A DNA stretch of 64,000 bases, taken from NCBI GenBank assembly GCA_026415505.1, contig JAOAGY010000010.1:28901-92900 (forward strand). The letters run 5' to 3'. The notes under the pieces are model-generated. The model was not told the origin of the DNA. It worked only from the letters and a program-made list of their open reading frames with translations, and made no database searches. This DNA is from Chlorobiota bacterium (GTDB taxonomy: Bacteria; Bacteroidota; Ignavibacteria; Kapaibacteriales; NICIL-2). Below, piece by piece: positions 1 through 8,596 of this stretch (its first letter is position 1; every line of letters begins with the position of its first letter). The position numbers were made by a program, and so were the translations under genes.

Positions 1-125
1 GCCATCTCCAAACCGGTCTTGCCGTCGCTGGCGACGTCGACGACGTACTGCTCTTCTTCCAGTCCACGCTGGATGAAGTTGGCGACTTTTTCTTCGTCCT
101 CGATGACCAAAATGCGCACGGGCAT
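1..125 (-). CDS. OmpR-type response regulator, N-terminal part (cut by window edge)
   Basis: Only the first 41 residues lie in the window. They begin MPVRILVIEDEEKVANF and continue through FIQRGLEEEQYVVDVASDGK, the classic start of a CheY-like receiver domain: a hydrophobic strand followed by the acidic E-D-E cluster that binds Mg2+. The wording is closest to OmpR/CopR-family transcriptional regulators, but the phosphoacceptor Asp and the DNA-binding half lie outside the window, so the output type is inferred. The gene reads leftwards and starts only 7 bases from the end of a small lipoprotein gene on the same strand. Confidence 0.85.
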   Translation of the reverse strand, partial: MPVRILVIEDEEKVANFIQRGLEEEQYVVDVASDGKTGLEM

Positions 126-132
126 CCTCCGT

Positions 133-525
133 TCAATTGCGACGAAAAACGATCTGCACCGAACGCTGCTCGAGTCGCAGCTCGTCGTGGTCGAGCCGTG
201 CAATGCGAAAACGTTCGATGGTCGTTGCACCCGATAGCAGTACGAGCGAATCCGATCGCACCCGGTAGTCGAAGCGGAGCGTATCGCTGCCGACCAGTGG
301 AACGCTGAGCCGCCCGTTGCGAATTTCGATCGTCGTGCCGCGCGCGATGCTGCTGGCGATGCCCAGCACGAGTGCAGCGCCGCGATCGTTCGAATCGGCT
401 GGAACGATTTCCTCCAGACGCCAACTGCCCTCGAGCAACGCCGGATCGAGTCGCATGCATGCAGCCAGCAGCAGTGCGAGTGCCGCTGCCACCGAGTGCC
501 GGTAAAATCGAGCATCAGCGCACAT
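133..525 (-). CDS. Small lipoprotein with lipocalin-like motif
   Basis: A 130-residue protein. Its start has a short charged stretch, a hydrophobic run and a lipobox (ALLLAAC), so it should be exported and lipidated at that Cys. Just after the Cys it reads LLEGSWRLEEI, which resembles the start of lipocalin-like domains, followed by alternating beta-type segments; no enzymatic motif is visible. The ATG is chosen because longer in-frame starts run through the upstream gene and lack a signal peptide. It overlaps the stop of the upstream surface-protein gene by 11 bases, implying translational coupling. Function unknown. Confidence 0.7.
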   Translation of the reverse strand: MCADARFYRHSVAAALALLLAACMRLDPALLEGSWRLEEIVPADSNDRGAALVLGIASSIARGTTIEIRNGRLSVPLVGSDTLRFDYRVRSDSLVLLSGATTIERFRIARLDHDELRLEQRSVQIVFRRN

Positions 526-3415
526 AGAGCACCTCGAACGATTCCCATCCATCGCCGGCTCGTGCCAGGACGTAGTACACGCCGGGCGGTACGAGCTGAC
601 CGCTGTCGCTGCGGCAATCCCAGACGTCGCAGTACATCTGCCCGCCGGTGCGCACCTGGTCCGCCACGAGCGTTCGGACAAGCCGATCGCTGCTGTCGAA
701 AATGCGAACGGTGACCGAACCGGTACTGCGCGGTGTGGTCAGGATACGGCACAGCTCTTGTCCGCGCAGAACGGGATTCGGTGCGATCGCCGAGATCAAA
801 CGCTGCGACCTCAGCACAACTGTCGTGTCGGTTCGACCGCAACTGTTGCGACATGCCCACCGAATCGCGATCGTGTCGCTGCTGCCGATGCGTCCGCGCA
901 CGACGACCGTGTCGGTGGCGAGACTGTCGAGCAGTGTCCACGGCTCCGACGGCGCGTAGCGAACGTACACTGCCGCTACCGAGCACGCCACGGCGCTCGG
1001 CACAGCAGCGACGCGATACTCGCAGCAAAATCCCGGTTGCGCGCTGGTGACGACAAGCGGCACCGGAGCCGGCAGCACGCGCAGCCGCAGCGTGTCGGAG
1101 ACGACCGTATCGGCATCGCTCGTGCCGATCGCGGTTACCAGCACGAGCGTATCGGCACCGCCGAGCGGCGCCAGCTCGATGCACGGCACATCGAAGCTCG
1201 CAACGAAACTGCCCCCGCCGATCGTCACCGCTGCCGGCAGCGGTTGCCAGCGCTGCCCATTGTCGAACGACACTCTGAGGTGCACCGAGTCAATACACAC
1301 CGCACTTCCGCCGACGATCGCTCGCTCGCCTGCGGTGTAGCTCGATGCAACGGTCGTCGTGTCGAATCGCACCGCACCGCTGATTACGCTGACTCTGCTG
1401 CTGGTGTCGCACACGGTGGAATCAGCCGACAGCCAGACGATGAACCGTCCCGACAGCCCGTGCAGCAGTTGCGCCGGAACAGCCAGCGCCATTGTATCGC
1501 CGCCGACGAGCGTATCGCGTGCGACGATACGGCATGCACCGCCGCTGTCCGGCTCGAAGGCGATCGTGTACCGATGCGCGCCGCTGTAGAAAAAGCGCCA
1601 TCGCACAGCGATCGTATCGCCCGAACATACCGTCGTCGAGGCGGTCGTGTCGCTCGGTGCGACGATGCGGAGACTGTTCGGCGCGAGGATGCCGAGTGTG
1701 TAGGTCGCTTTGGTCGTTGTCGCCACGATGTCCGTGCGTCGGTCGCCATCGAGATCGGCGATCGCGACGTTGGTGATTTCCTCGCCCGGCGCACGCCAGA
1801 AGAGTGCCGTGTCGAACGGCGAGCCGCTGCGAAAACGAGGATCGGCGTAGTCGCGCATGCGAAGCACGAGCAGGTCGCTACCGTCGGCGATGACGATTTC
1901 CGCTTTCCCATCGGCGGCTCCGTCGAGATCGGCGACGGCAGCGAGCCAGCCGGTGATGCGGAACGTCGCGATCGTATCGAGCGGCAGCAGCACCGATCCC
2001 GCTGGCGATGGCTTTGGCACGGGCGAGCCGCTGCGATAGCGCAAGACCATCAGGCGCGAACCAGCGACGGCAAGTTCGCGACTGCTTTCGGTGAGCACGA
2101 TCTCCGCGCCCGGATTGTTCGGGAAAAACGGAAGCAGCTCGTTGCTGGATGTGCCGTCGAGATCGCCGACCGCCAGCGACCAGCCAGCGTCGGTGCGTCC
2201 GCGAAAGGGCGGATTCTGCCGATCCGATGGCAGCGTTATCGGCGTGCCGTCGTCGGCAAAAAGGTGCAATTGCGCTTGACCGAACGAGCCGTCGCGACCA
2301 CTGTACGACTCTGCCAGCAGAACGAAGCGACGAAGCTGACTGCCGTCGTAAAGCTCGACCCAGTAGGGTCGAACGATCGGTTTGCTCGCCGGCGCCGAGA
2401 GAAACGTATCGAGCCGTATCGCGCCGAATCGTTCCCCCAGCAGACCGCTGCTCAGTTGTGCGCAGAAAAGATACGCGCTGCGTCCGTTCGATTGCGAGCC
2501 GTAGGGACTGACGATCGTGGTACTGTCGTCGCTCGGTGTGCACGGCAAAGCGCACGTCCAAAGCGTCGGCGACAGTTGTGCGATGCTCGGCTGGTCGAAA
2601 CCGACGTGTGGCGCGACTGTCATGCGCTCGCCGACGTTGTCGCCGGCATCGGGTATCGGGAACGTTCCGCCGAGCAACGACGGGAGCACGCGCGTGACCG
2701 CCATGCCGCGCACGAAAGGAATGCTCCGCCCGGACGAGTCGGCTTGCGGTGTCGTCGTGCCGAGCACCGAGTACACTGCCAGCGCATCACCAGCAGGCAT
2801 TGCCAGCACTGGACGCACCCATGCGAACAAATTCGGCGCATAGGGGCGCAGGTCGTAGGTCAGCCGTGTGACGAGTGCGACGGTGTCGCTGGCGGCGTCG
2901 TAGCCGGCGATGTAGGCGACGGCGAACGAATCGCGCACCGTCTGGCTTTCCGCAGTTTGGAGAAACAGCAGGCTGGGCAAGCGCTGACGGAGCGCCGACG
3001 GCAATTGTGCTGAATCAGCCACACACGAAATCGCCTGGGCAAACGGTGGAAGCTGCGACGAGTGAAGCGCGCGACCGCTGGCATCGAGCAGCGCGAGTTT
3101 CCCGCCGACGACGGCAGCGACCTCGAGCGACGCCAATCCGCTGCCCAGCGGCAGTGCAGTGTTCGGCACAATGTCGGCAACGACCGGCTGAACATCGCCA
3201 GCGATCGCCGGCGATCGCCACTTGAGCACGAACGCCGAAAGCTGCTGCGGTACCGATGCGACCGGCTGAACGGGCAACGCCGTGCCGCTGCCGCGCGGAT
3301 AGAGCCACGATGCCTGCTGCGCACGGCTACTGGCGACCCAGCTCAGCATCAGCAACGCACTGGCGACCCAGCAGCGCCACAACGTCCGACGATGAATTCC
3401 GTGCAAAACGATCAC
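515..3415 (-). CDS. Secreted FG-GAP/VCBS-repeat protein with T9SS-type C-terminal sorting domain
   Basis: About 966 residues. A Sec signal peptide ends near SSRAQQ. The middle contains at least three FG-GAP/VCBS-like repeats with calcium-type loops (LAVGDLDGTSSNE, AAVADLDGAADGKAEI, VAIADLDGDRRTDI), which usually build a beta-propeller, followed by Thr/Ser/Asp-rich Ig-like segments. The last ~90 residues, from IAPNPVLRGQ to GVYYVLARAGDGWESFEVLYVR, match the T9SS type-A / FlgD-like Ig sorting domain that directs proteins across the outer membrane. The start is a GTG (or the TTG at 3406) placed at the signal peptide; the longer reading frame to 3688 overlaps the divergent gene. Ligand unknown. 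Confidence 0.8.
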   Translation of the reverse strand: MIVLHGIHRRTLWRCWVASALLMLSWVASSRAQQASWLYPRGSGTALPVQPVASVPQQLSAFVLKWRSPAIAGDVQPVVADIVPNTALPLGSGLASLEVAAVVGGKLALLDASGRALHSSQLPPFAQAISCVADSAQLPSALRQRLPSLLFLQTAESQTVRDSFAVAYIAGYDAASDTVALVTRLTYDLRPYAPNLFAWVRPVLAMPAGDALAVYSVLGTTTPQADSSGRSIPFVRGMAVTRVLPSLLGGTFPIPDAGDNVGERMTVAPHVGFDQPSIAQLSPTLWTCALPCTPSDDSTTIVSPYGSQSNGRSAYLFCAQLSSGLLGERFGAIRLDTFLSAPASKPIVRPYWVELYDGSQLRRFVLLAESYSGRDGSFGQAQLHLFADDGTPITLPSDRQNPPFRGRTDAGWSLAVGDLDGTSSNELLPFFPNNPGAEIVLTESSRELAVAGSRLMVLRYRSGSPVPKPSPAGSVLLPLDTIATFRITGWLAAVADLDGAADGKAEIVIADGSDLLVLRMRDYADPRFRSGSPFDTALFWRAPGEEITNVAIADLDGDRRTDIVATTTKATYTLGILAPNSLRIVAPSDTTASTTVCSGDTIAVRWRFFYSGAHRYTIAFEPDSGGACRIVARDTLVGGDTMALAVPAQLLHGLSGRFIVWLSADSTVCDTSSRVSVISGAVRFDTTTVASSYTAGERAIVGGSAVCIDSVHLRVSFDNGQRWQPLPAAVTIGGGSFVASFDVPCIELAPLGGADTLVLVTAIGTSDADTVVSDTLRLRVLPAPVPLVVTSAQPGFCCEYRVAAVPSAVACSVAAVYVRYAPSEPWTLLDSLATDTVVVRGRIGSSDTIAIRWACRNSCGRTDTTVVLRSQRLISAIAPNPVLRGQELCRILTTPRSTGSVTVRIFDSSDRLVRTLVADQVRTGGQMYCDVWDCRSDSGQLVPPGVYYVLARAGDGWESFEVLYVR

Positions 3416-3440
3416 GCCTTCTCCGAGAATCGAAGCGGCG

Positions 3441-3448
3441 CAAATATA
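3441..3448 (-). promoter_or_regulatory. Putative Bacteroidota-type -7 promoter box (TATATTTG)
   Basis: On the minus strand the 77-base divergent intergenic region contains TATATTTG, an exact match to the Bacteroidota -7 consensus TAnnTTTG. It lies 25 bases upstream of the proposed GTG start of the FG-GAP surface protein. The upstream -33 element is poor (TTCG at a spacing of 22). The assignment is by consensus only. Confidence 0.45.
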
Positions 3449-3492
3449 CCTGCCCGATATTCGCACCGTGCGAACGCTTGTACGAACACGAC

Positions 3493-5145
3493 GTGAAAAC
3501 ATTCTGGCTGGCGATGACAATTGCGCTCGTGGGCGCTGTGTGGGCGCAGCAACCCTTGCCGTCGCACCACGACGTCGGCACTCGAACACTGGACGATTCT
3601 GCAGCAGCGATTTTGGGCGCCGTGCACTCGTGGTGGGGCATCGGGCGTGCTGCCGATCCCGATAGCGCGTGTCGTGTGGCGACCGCATGGGCTGCTCGCG
3701 ATCCGCTTGCGGCGTTCATCTTCGCCGAGTGCATCGCCGATCGGCGGAGAATGCCGCCCGATGTGCGTCGTGCCGATTCGGTGTTCGAAGCGGTGCTTGT
3801 GCCGCTCCGCGAGCGTGCCGATCGCGGCGATGCATACGCTCTCGTTGCGCTTGCCGAGTACTACCGCCGCGGTCTCGGCGGTGTCGTACCGGACGACGAT
3901 GCAGCGACGAGCTTGCTCCGCCGTGCTGCCGGGATGGGAAATCCACTGGCGGCGTTCCTGCTGGCGCGCACGAGCGACGACTCGACGTCGCTGATGTTTC
4001 TTCGCCGTGCCGCCGAAGGGAACGTCGTCGCGGCAATGGTGATGCTGGCGCGTCGGTTGCTCGCCGATTCGTCGAGCCTCGCCGAGGCAATCGGTTTGCT
4101 CCGTCGTGCCGAGGAACGCGGCTCGCCCGATGCAGCGCTCGTGCTCGGCGGTTGTTACGATAGCGGACTCGGCGTCGAACCCAATCCGACGCAGGCGCTG
4201 CGCTCGATTGCCGTCGCTGCCGATCGCGGCAGTGTCGCCGCAATGCTCGAACTCGGTGTTCGCTCGATCTACGGTGTCGGCATGCCTGCCGATACGATCG
4301 GTGGACTGGTTTGGCTGCTGCGTGCCGTGGCGCGATCGTCGCCTGCCGAACGCAGAGCGATCGTCGGTCTTCTCTCGACGGTGTGCGATTCGCTGCCGAT
4401 GGTCGCGCGGCACTTCGAGCGCGCGTTGGGCATCGTCGCAGCAGAGCTTTCGCCCGCACGGCACGACAGCTCCGCACTGGTGTATCTGCTCACCGGCGAC
4501 GGTGCGCGTCTGTGGCGCGCGTGGTGGCGACCGTCGGTCGGTGCGCCGGAGTATGTCGGCTTTCGTCGGGACGGTGCGGCGATAGTGTCCGGCAGCGAGC
4601 AGCTTTTCGAGTGGCGATGCGACACATCCGGATTGCTCGCTATCACGAACGAAGGCAACAGCAATCGTGCGCGGTTGATTGCTATTGCCGAGGGATTGTG
4701 TGCCGTCGAATGGGATGGCGGCAGTGCTTTCTATTCGCCGATCGAGAGTGCAACACTCGGTGCCGAGCCGTACCGTCGGCATCGTGCATTCGTGCAGCCG
4801 TCGGTCGAGCTGCTTCCGCCGCGCACCGGCGACGATTACGTGCGACTGCGTGTGCGCGTGCGCAATGTTCCTCGCACCGGGCTGGTGCTGATGCCGATCG
4901 GCATCGCTCGCGATCGTGCGGCGACGCATGCGGAAATCGCCGTGAGCGCCGGCATGCTCTGGCGCATCTGGGACGACGGTGTGCACGAGTTGCTGTGGCA
5001 GCCGCCGGCAGCGGAGCTTCCAGCCGGACTCGGCGCCAAGTGCGTGTTGTTCGTGCAGTGCGTTTGGCAGTACGACGGCGACGACCGGAGCATGATCGTC
5101 AAATCGCAGCCGATCGCTGTGCCGTCCCGGTGGCGGCGTCGCTAA
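3493..5145 (+). CDS. Exported Sel1-like repeat protein
   Basis: 550 residues from a GTG start, with a signal peptide ending at VGAVWAQQ. Residues ~60-300 consist of Sel1/TPR-like helical repeats (for example LLRRAAGMGNPLAAFLLA, LGGCYDSGLGVEPNPTQAL and LGVRSIYGVGMPADTIGGL) with the typical A-x-x-G-x-x-x-A pattern. Such repeats act as protein-binding scaffolds. The C-terminal ~220 residues are beta-rich and not recognised. It is divergently transcribed from the FG-GAP protein, and its stop overlaps the stop of the convergent barrel gene by 4 bases. Partner unknown. Confidence 0.75.
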   Translation: MKTFWLAMTIALVGAVWAQQPLPSHHDVGTRTLDDSAAAILGAVHSWWGIGRAADPDSACRVATAWAARDPLAAFIFAECIADRRRMPPDVRRADSVFEAVLVPLRERADRGDAYALVALAEYYRRGLGGVVPDDDAATSLLRRAAGMGNPLAAFLLARTSDDSTSLMFLRRAAEGNVVAAMVMLARRLLADSSSLAEAIGLLRRAEERGSPDAALVLGGCYDSGLGVEPNPTQALRSIAVAADRGSVAAMLELGVRSIYGVGMPADTIGGLVWLLRAVARSSPAERRAIVGLLSTVCDSLPMVARHFERALGIVAAELSPARHDSSALVYLLTGDGARLWRAWWRPSVGAPEYVGFRRDGAAIVSGSEQLFEWRCDTSGLLAITNEGNSNRARLIAIAEGLCAVEWDGGSAFYSPIESATLGAEPYRRHRAFVQPSVELLPPRTGDDYVRLRVRVRNVPRTGLVLMPIGIARDRAATHAEIAVSAGMLWRIWDDGVHELLWQPPAAELPAGLGAKCVLFVQCVWQYDGDDRSMIVKSQPIAVPSRWRRR

Positions 5146-6053
5146 AACTGCACGCCGATGCCAACACGGAATTCGTCCCAGAGCATCGGCGTATTGCCGC
5201 GGAAGGGGAAGTGCTGTCCGGACGTGCTGCGGAGCTGATAGATGCCCCACGACAGTGCCGACCGCAGCACAAGTTCAGCAAGTGCAGCAGCGGAAGCGTT
5301 GCGCTGCTCGGCACCAGAGAGTGCAGCGCCCAGCGCTGTCTGTGCGATGCCTTCCAGCAGCAGACTTCCGAGCCAGGGGAAAAAGACGTGGTTTTTGTAG
5401 AGCAACACGCGCTGGTAGCTTGCTTCGAGCATGAGCACCCCGCCGATGCTGTAGCCGATTGTCGCGCTGGTGTTGGCGCCGAAGTGCGAGCTGCGGTAGG
5501 CGTCGGCTGTTGCGATTGCCTGAGCGTTGGCGGCGCTATCGCCGCTGCTCGGTGTGTTGCCGGCTCGCACGAACGACCACGTCCAGCCACCGGAATGGAG
5601 GAGATAGAGCCCGCCGCCTGCGTGGCTTGCCAGACGATGCCCACTGACGAGTCGAAAACCAATACGCCATCCTTCGACCGCGACGCGCGACTCGTCGCGA
5701 AATGCCACCGACGGCGACAGCGCAGCGACTACGATGCTCGATCCATCGAGCCTGGCAACGCTGCTATCATGACGGAGCCGCCGCGCAGCAAGACTGCCGA
5801 AGTCCAGCTCCATTGCCAGCAGCGGCGAGTACGAAGGAGCGCCACTGACCGATGGCATCGAGTAGCCGCCGGTAATGCGGAGCATCTGAAGTTTCGTCGG
5901 AATCAGCATGCCGAGCTGTACGCTTGCGCCCCTGCGACCGATCCGCACGCCGGAGGCATCGAGGGAATCGTCGTCGCTTCGATCGGAATCGTTTTGTGCG
6001 CACAGAACCATCGCACTCGCCATGAATGCTGCAACGAGCCATCGCAGTGCCAT
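5142..6053 (-). CDS. Probable outer-membrane beta-barrel protein
   Basis: 303 residues with a signal peptide (MALRWLVAAFMASAMVLCAQ), an acidic stretch (DSDRSDDDSLD), then alternating amphipathic strands with many Gly, Ser and aromatic residues. The chain ends GIGVQF, i.e. in the terminal Phe typical of outer-membrane barrels recognised by BamA. No family motif was recognised. A promoter-like TATCTTTG lies upstream on the same strand. It is convergent with the Sel1 gene (4-base stop overlap). Confidence 0.65.
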   Translation of the reverse strand: MALRWLVAAFMASAMVLCAQNDSDRSDDDSLDASGVRIGRRGASVQLGMLIPTKLQMLRITGGYSMPSVSGAPSYSPLLAMELDFGSLAARRLRHDSSVARLDGSSIVVAALSPSVAFRDESRVAVEGWRIGFRLVSGHRLASHAGGGLYLLHSGGWTWSFVRAGNTPSSGDSAANAQAIATADAYRSSHFGANTSATIGYSIGGVLMLEASYQRVLLYKNHVFFPWLGSLLLEGIAQTALGAALSGAEQRNASAAALAELVLRSALSWGIYQLRSTSGQHFPFRGNTPMLWDEFRVGIGVQF

Positions 6054-6079
6054 GTCGCCGTCGAAAAAAGTTGCGATGG

Positions 6080-6087
6080 CAAAGATA
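6080..6087 (-). promoter_or_regulatory. Putative -7 promoter box (TATCTTTG) for the barrel gene
   Basis: On the minus strand TATCTTTG matches the TAnnTTTG -7 consensus exactly and ends 26 bases before the ATG of the barrel protein gene. No convincing -33 TTTG is present at the usual spacing, so the call rests on one box. Confidence 0.4.
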
Positions 6088-6129
6088 CTGCCGCTGCTGC
6101 AGCAGCTCGTCGCGGCAGGGAGGGAGAAA

Positions 6130-7758
6130 TTATTCGACGACGATCGACGAGAGCCAGTGAGTAGTGGTACCTTCGATCACGATCCAGTAGGTGCCGCTGG
6201 CGAGTCCATCGGTCGGAATCGAAAGCATGTCGTTCTCGATCGCAATCGAGAGTGCACATTCTCTGCCGCTGGCATCGAAGATGCGAACGGGTAGCGCAAC
6301 CGACTCGATCGCTTCCGGTAGTTGAACACGCACGATCTGTCCACGTGGTGCTGGCTGTGGATACGCGGTGAGCTTTGTTGCCTGCTCGCTGCGCGGTACA
6401 GAGGTCGTCATCGGGTCGAAAATGTAGAGACCACGCATTGTGCTCACGAGCAATTTTTTCCCCGATCTGGTTATCGAGCATGGAAAGTCCCGCATAATCG
6501 AAAAACTCGATGCCGGGAAAATCTCTTTGAGCGCCAGAGTTCGTACGTTCAATTGTCCACTGGTAGAGGGCTGCAGAAAGTGGATCACAGGGTATGAACT
6601 GTCGCCGATCATCATCGCCGACAGACATGCGATGCTATTGTCGTACGGAGTGTAGAACGAAAATCCTTGAGGGAAGCCGTAGCTGAACCCAAGCAAACGC
6701 TCGCAGTGACCGGTGAAAATGTCGTAGCGGAATGCACTCACCATCGTCGATGTATCGCTCGGCTGCGACGCGGCAAAACGTACACGCGGACAGAGGACAT
6801 ACAAGCAACTGTCGTGCGACCATACGAAAGCGCCATCGAGAGACTGCAGGTGTGTCAGTCCAGAAGTCGGCGAAACCACCTGGTAGGCGCCTGTCGAGGG
6901 ATCGACTTTGAGAAATTGAATCGGGGACGGTTGAGAGGAACCGATCTTGAACGGTAGCGGAGCGATTGCGTAGAGAGCTCCGTCGGCACCGAAAACAGCA
7001 TTGAACACCATCGGCTGTGCTGGATAGATGAACGGGTTGTTTTCGATACCGATAGCAGCTCGCAATCGAAGCGTATCGCTCCATGGATTGCCCACGTACA
7101 CGTGGACTCGCGGATTGGATAGCGTCATGCCGCTCGAGGGATCGTACTGGCGAAGCATCGAGGAAGCCAGCACGACGGCAGTATCGCTGTAGGCGGGCAT
7201 CGTACCGCTACTGAGCGAGAAGAATTTGTCATGTCGCCACCCTGGCGAGGGTGGTAAACCGACGAGTCGCCAGATCGAACGTCCCAATGGCAGAGCTTGT
7301 GGGACGTATCCGAGCAACCTGCTCGGCGTCGCACTGGGTGGCACTTTTGTGGTGTCGTGAGAGTTCCATCCCCACCACCACAGGGGAGTCGAAAGTGCGT
7401 GCTCTTCGGAAAAGGGGAGGAACAGTGCCATACTGTGGCGGACATCGTTGACCCACCGCGCCGCCGCGGGGAACTCCCCGACGCGGTCGAGAGCCAACCA
7501 TTGGCTATCGTCGAATCGCAATCGCCAGAGCGCAGAATAGAAGCCCAGGCTATCGTAATTGTTGCGTGTGTTGGTGAAATCGCCGATTGCCCAGAAGTAC
7601 GCATCGGTCGAATCGGCTGCAGCAGCATCGAGGAAGTAAGCAGGGCGCTCGGTCGTTACCCCCATTGTAGCGTTGATGACGCTCAAAGGGATGAAGCGAT
7701 TCTGTGCCAGTGTCGAACCCGCTACCGCTATGCCGATGATCGCGACTATCGCACGCAT
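6130..7758 (-). CDS. Secreted protein with T9SS-type sorting domain, function unknown
   Basis: 542 residues. The signal peptide is MRAIVAIIGIAVAGSTLAQ. The body is beta-rich and propeller-like, with Trp- and Tyr-rich segments, but I recognise no enzymatic motif. The last ~80 residues, starting LTAYPQPAPRGQIVRV and ending TYWIVIEGTTTHWLSSIVVE, have the strand pattern of a T9SS sorting domain (YPxP start, 'IFDASGRE' and 'LASGTYWIV' core). The start has a good Shine-Dalgarno (GGAGG) 7 bases upstream. It lies 21 bases after a Cys-rich secreted protein and is probably cotranscribed with it. This stretch looks less GC-rich than its neighbours. Confidence 0.75.
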   Translation of the reverse strand: MRAIVAIIGIAVAGSTLAQNRFIPLSVINATMGVTTERPAYFLDAAAADSTDAYFWAIGDFTNTRNNYDSLGFYSALWRLRFDDSQWLALDRVGEFPAAARWVNDVRHSMALFLPFSEEHALSTPLWWWGWNSHDTTKVPPSATPSRLLGYVPQALPLGRSIWRLVGLPPSPGWRHDKFFSLSSGTMPAYSDTAVVLASSMLRQYDPSSGMTLSNPRVHVYVGNPWSDTLRLRAAIGIENNPFIYPAQPMVFNAVFGADGALYAIAPLPFKIGSSQPSPIQFLKVDPSTGAYQVVSPTSGLTHLQSLDGAFVWSHDSCLYVLCPRVRFAASQPSDTSTMVSAFRYDIFTGHCERLLGFSYGFPQGFSFYTPYDNSIACLSAMMIGDSSYPVIHFLQPSTSGQLNVRTLALKEIFPASSFSIMRDFPCSITRSGKKLLVSTMRGLYIFDPMTTSVPRSEQATKLTAYPQPAPRGQIVRVQLPEAIESVALPVRIFDASGRECALSIAIENDMLSIPTDGLASGTYWIVIEGTTTHWLSSIVVE

Positions 7759-7779
7759 GGCGTTTTCCTCCAGTAGTGG

Positions 7780-8466
7780 TCAACAACCATCTTCACACGG
7801 TTTGGCATACTGCTCTTGTTCCGTGCAGGGGATCAGGCGATACTTCCCGACCAGACGCAGAGAATAAACCGTTCCCGGCAGGATCGGATTCGGTTGGGTA
7901 CAGATTTCGTACTCGCGCTTGCAACACGTCTGCCCGCATGACTGCCATTTCCATGTCTTGACGGTGTTCGTCTGCGGGTCATAATTGGGATCGGGATATT
8001 GATAGCCTTCCTCACAGCCTTCGTGAGAGCTGACTTTGTACGTACAGGAAAGCCAAATACCGCACGCAGCAGTGTACACGCTGGCAGTACGGAGCGTGCC
8101 TTGTCCGCAGTCAGGGATAGGGTACTGTACGCCGTAGTTGCTATACGCCCCGTTTTCGAGCAGGTACGTTAGCGTCGCCTGCGTGATGTAATCGAGGAGT
8201 CCCGAGTAGCTGTGGTGATAAAAAACGAGCCGGTCCCAGCCGCCGCATCCTGCCAGTGGTTCGATTCCTGTTTCGTCGAGCGCGATCTCCAAGCGTCCAT
8301 TGCACACCCGCCATTTGTACGTTACCCGTGCGACACAGTCAGGAGGACCAAGGGAAAGGTACGTTGTCTCTTCGCTCCACGGAGAACACTGCGGGTCGTC
8401 AGGAGGGCAGAGGGGGTGGGCTGTCGCCAGCAAATGCGCCATCATGAGCGCCACAAGATAACGCAT
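7780..8466 (-). CDS. Cysteine-rich secreted protein, function unknown
   Basis: 228 residues. A short signal peptide (MRYLVALMMAHLLATAHP) is followed by a mature part with roughly twenty Cys, including CCKREYEIC and CGGWDRLVF contexts, suggesting a disulfide-stabilised extracellular or periplasmic protein. No homologous family was recognised. The internal ATG at 8466 is chosen because it begins the signal peptide. Downstream on the same strand, 21 bases away, is a T9SS-type cargo, so the two may be exported and work together. G+C is lower than in the surrounding genes, which could mean recent acquisition. Confidence 0.65.
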   Translation of the reverse strand: MRYLVALMMAHLLATAHPLCPPDDPQCSPWSEETTYLSLGPPDCVARVTYKWRVCNGRLEIALDETGIEPLAGCGGWDRLVFYHHSYSGLLDYITQATLTYLLENGAYSNYGVQYPIPDCGQGTLRTASVYTAACGIWLSCTYKVSSHEGCEEGYQYPDPNYDPQTNTVKTWKWQSCGQTCCKREYEICTQPNPILPGTVYSLRLVGKYRLIPCTEQEQYAKPCEDGC

Positions 8467-8596
8467 GACCAAACTCCACCGTGGTTCAACGTGCTCGTGA
8501 AGATACAAACCAAATTGTGATTATACAAATCGAGTGCGATGCTCTTTCGGTTGTGCGGTGGTAATCCGCAGCAGATCGCCGCTGCGGAAAGCAGCG

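Noticed and set aside
758..3013. Long plus-strand open frame (751 codons) opposite the FG-GAP protein
   Set aside because: It is antisense to a protein with signal peptide, calcium-loop repeats and sorting domain. Its translation is Arg/Ala-rich and without motif, the usual shadow in GC-rich DNA.
8520..8525. Perfect TATAAT (minus strand) upstream of the Cys-rich protein
   Set aside because: No -35 TTGACA at a suitable distance, and other promoters here follow the TAnnTTTG form; it may be a chance match in an AT-rich spot.
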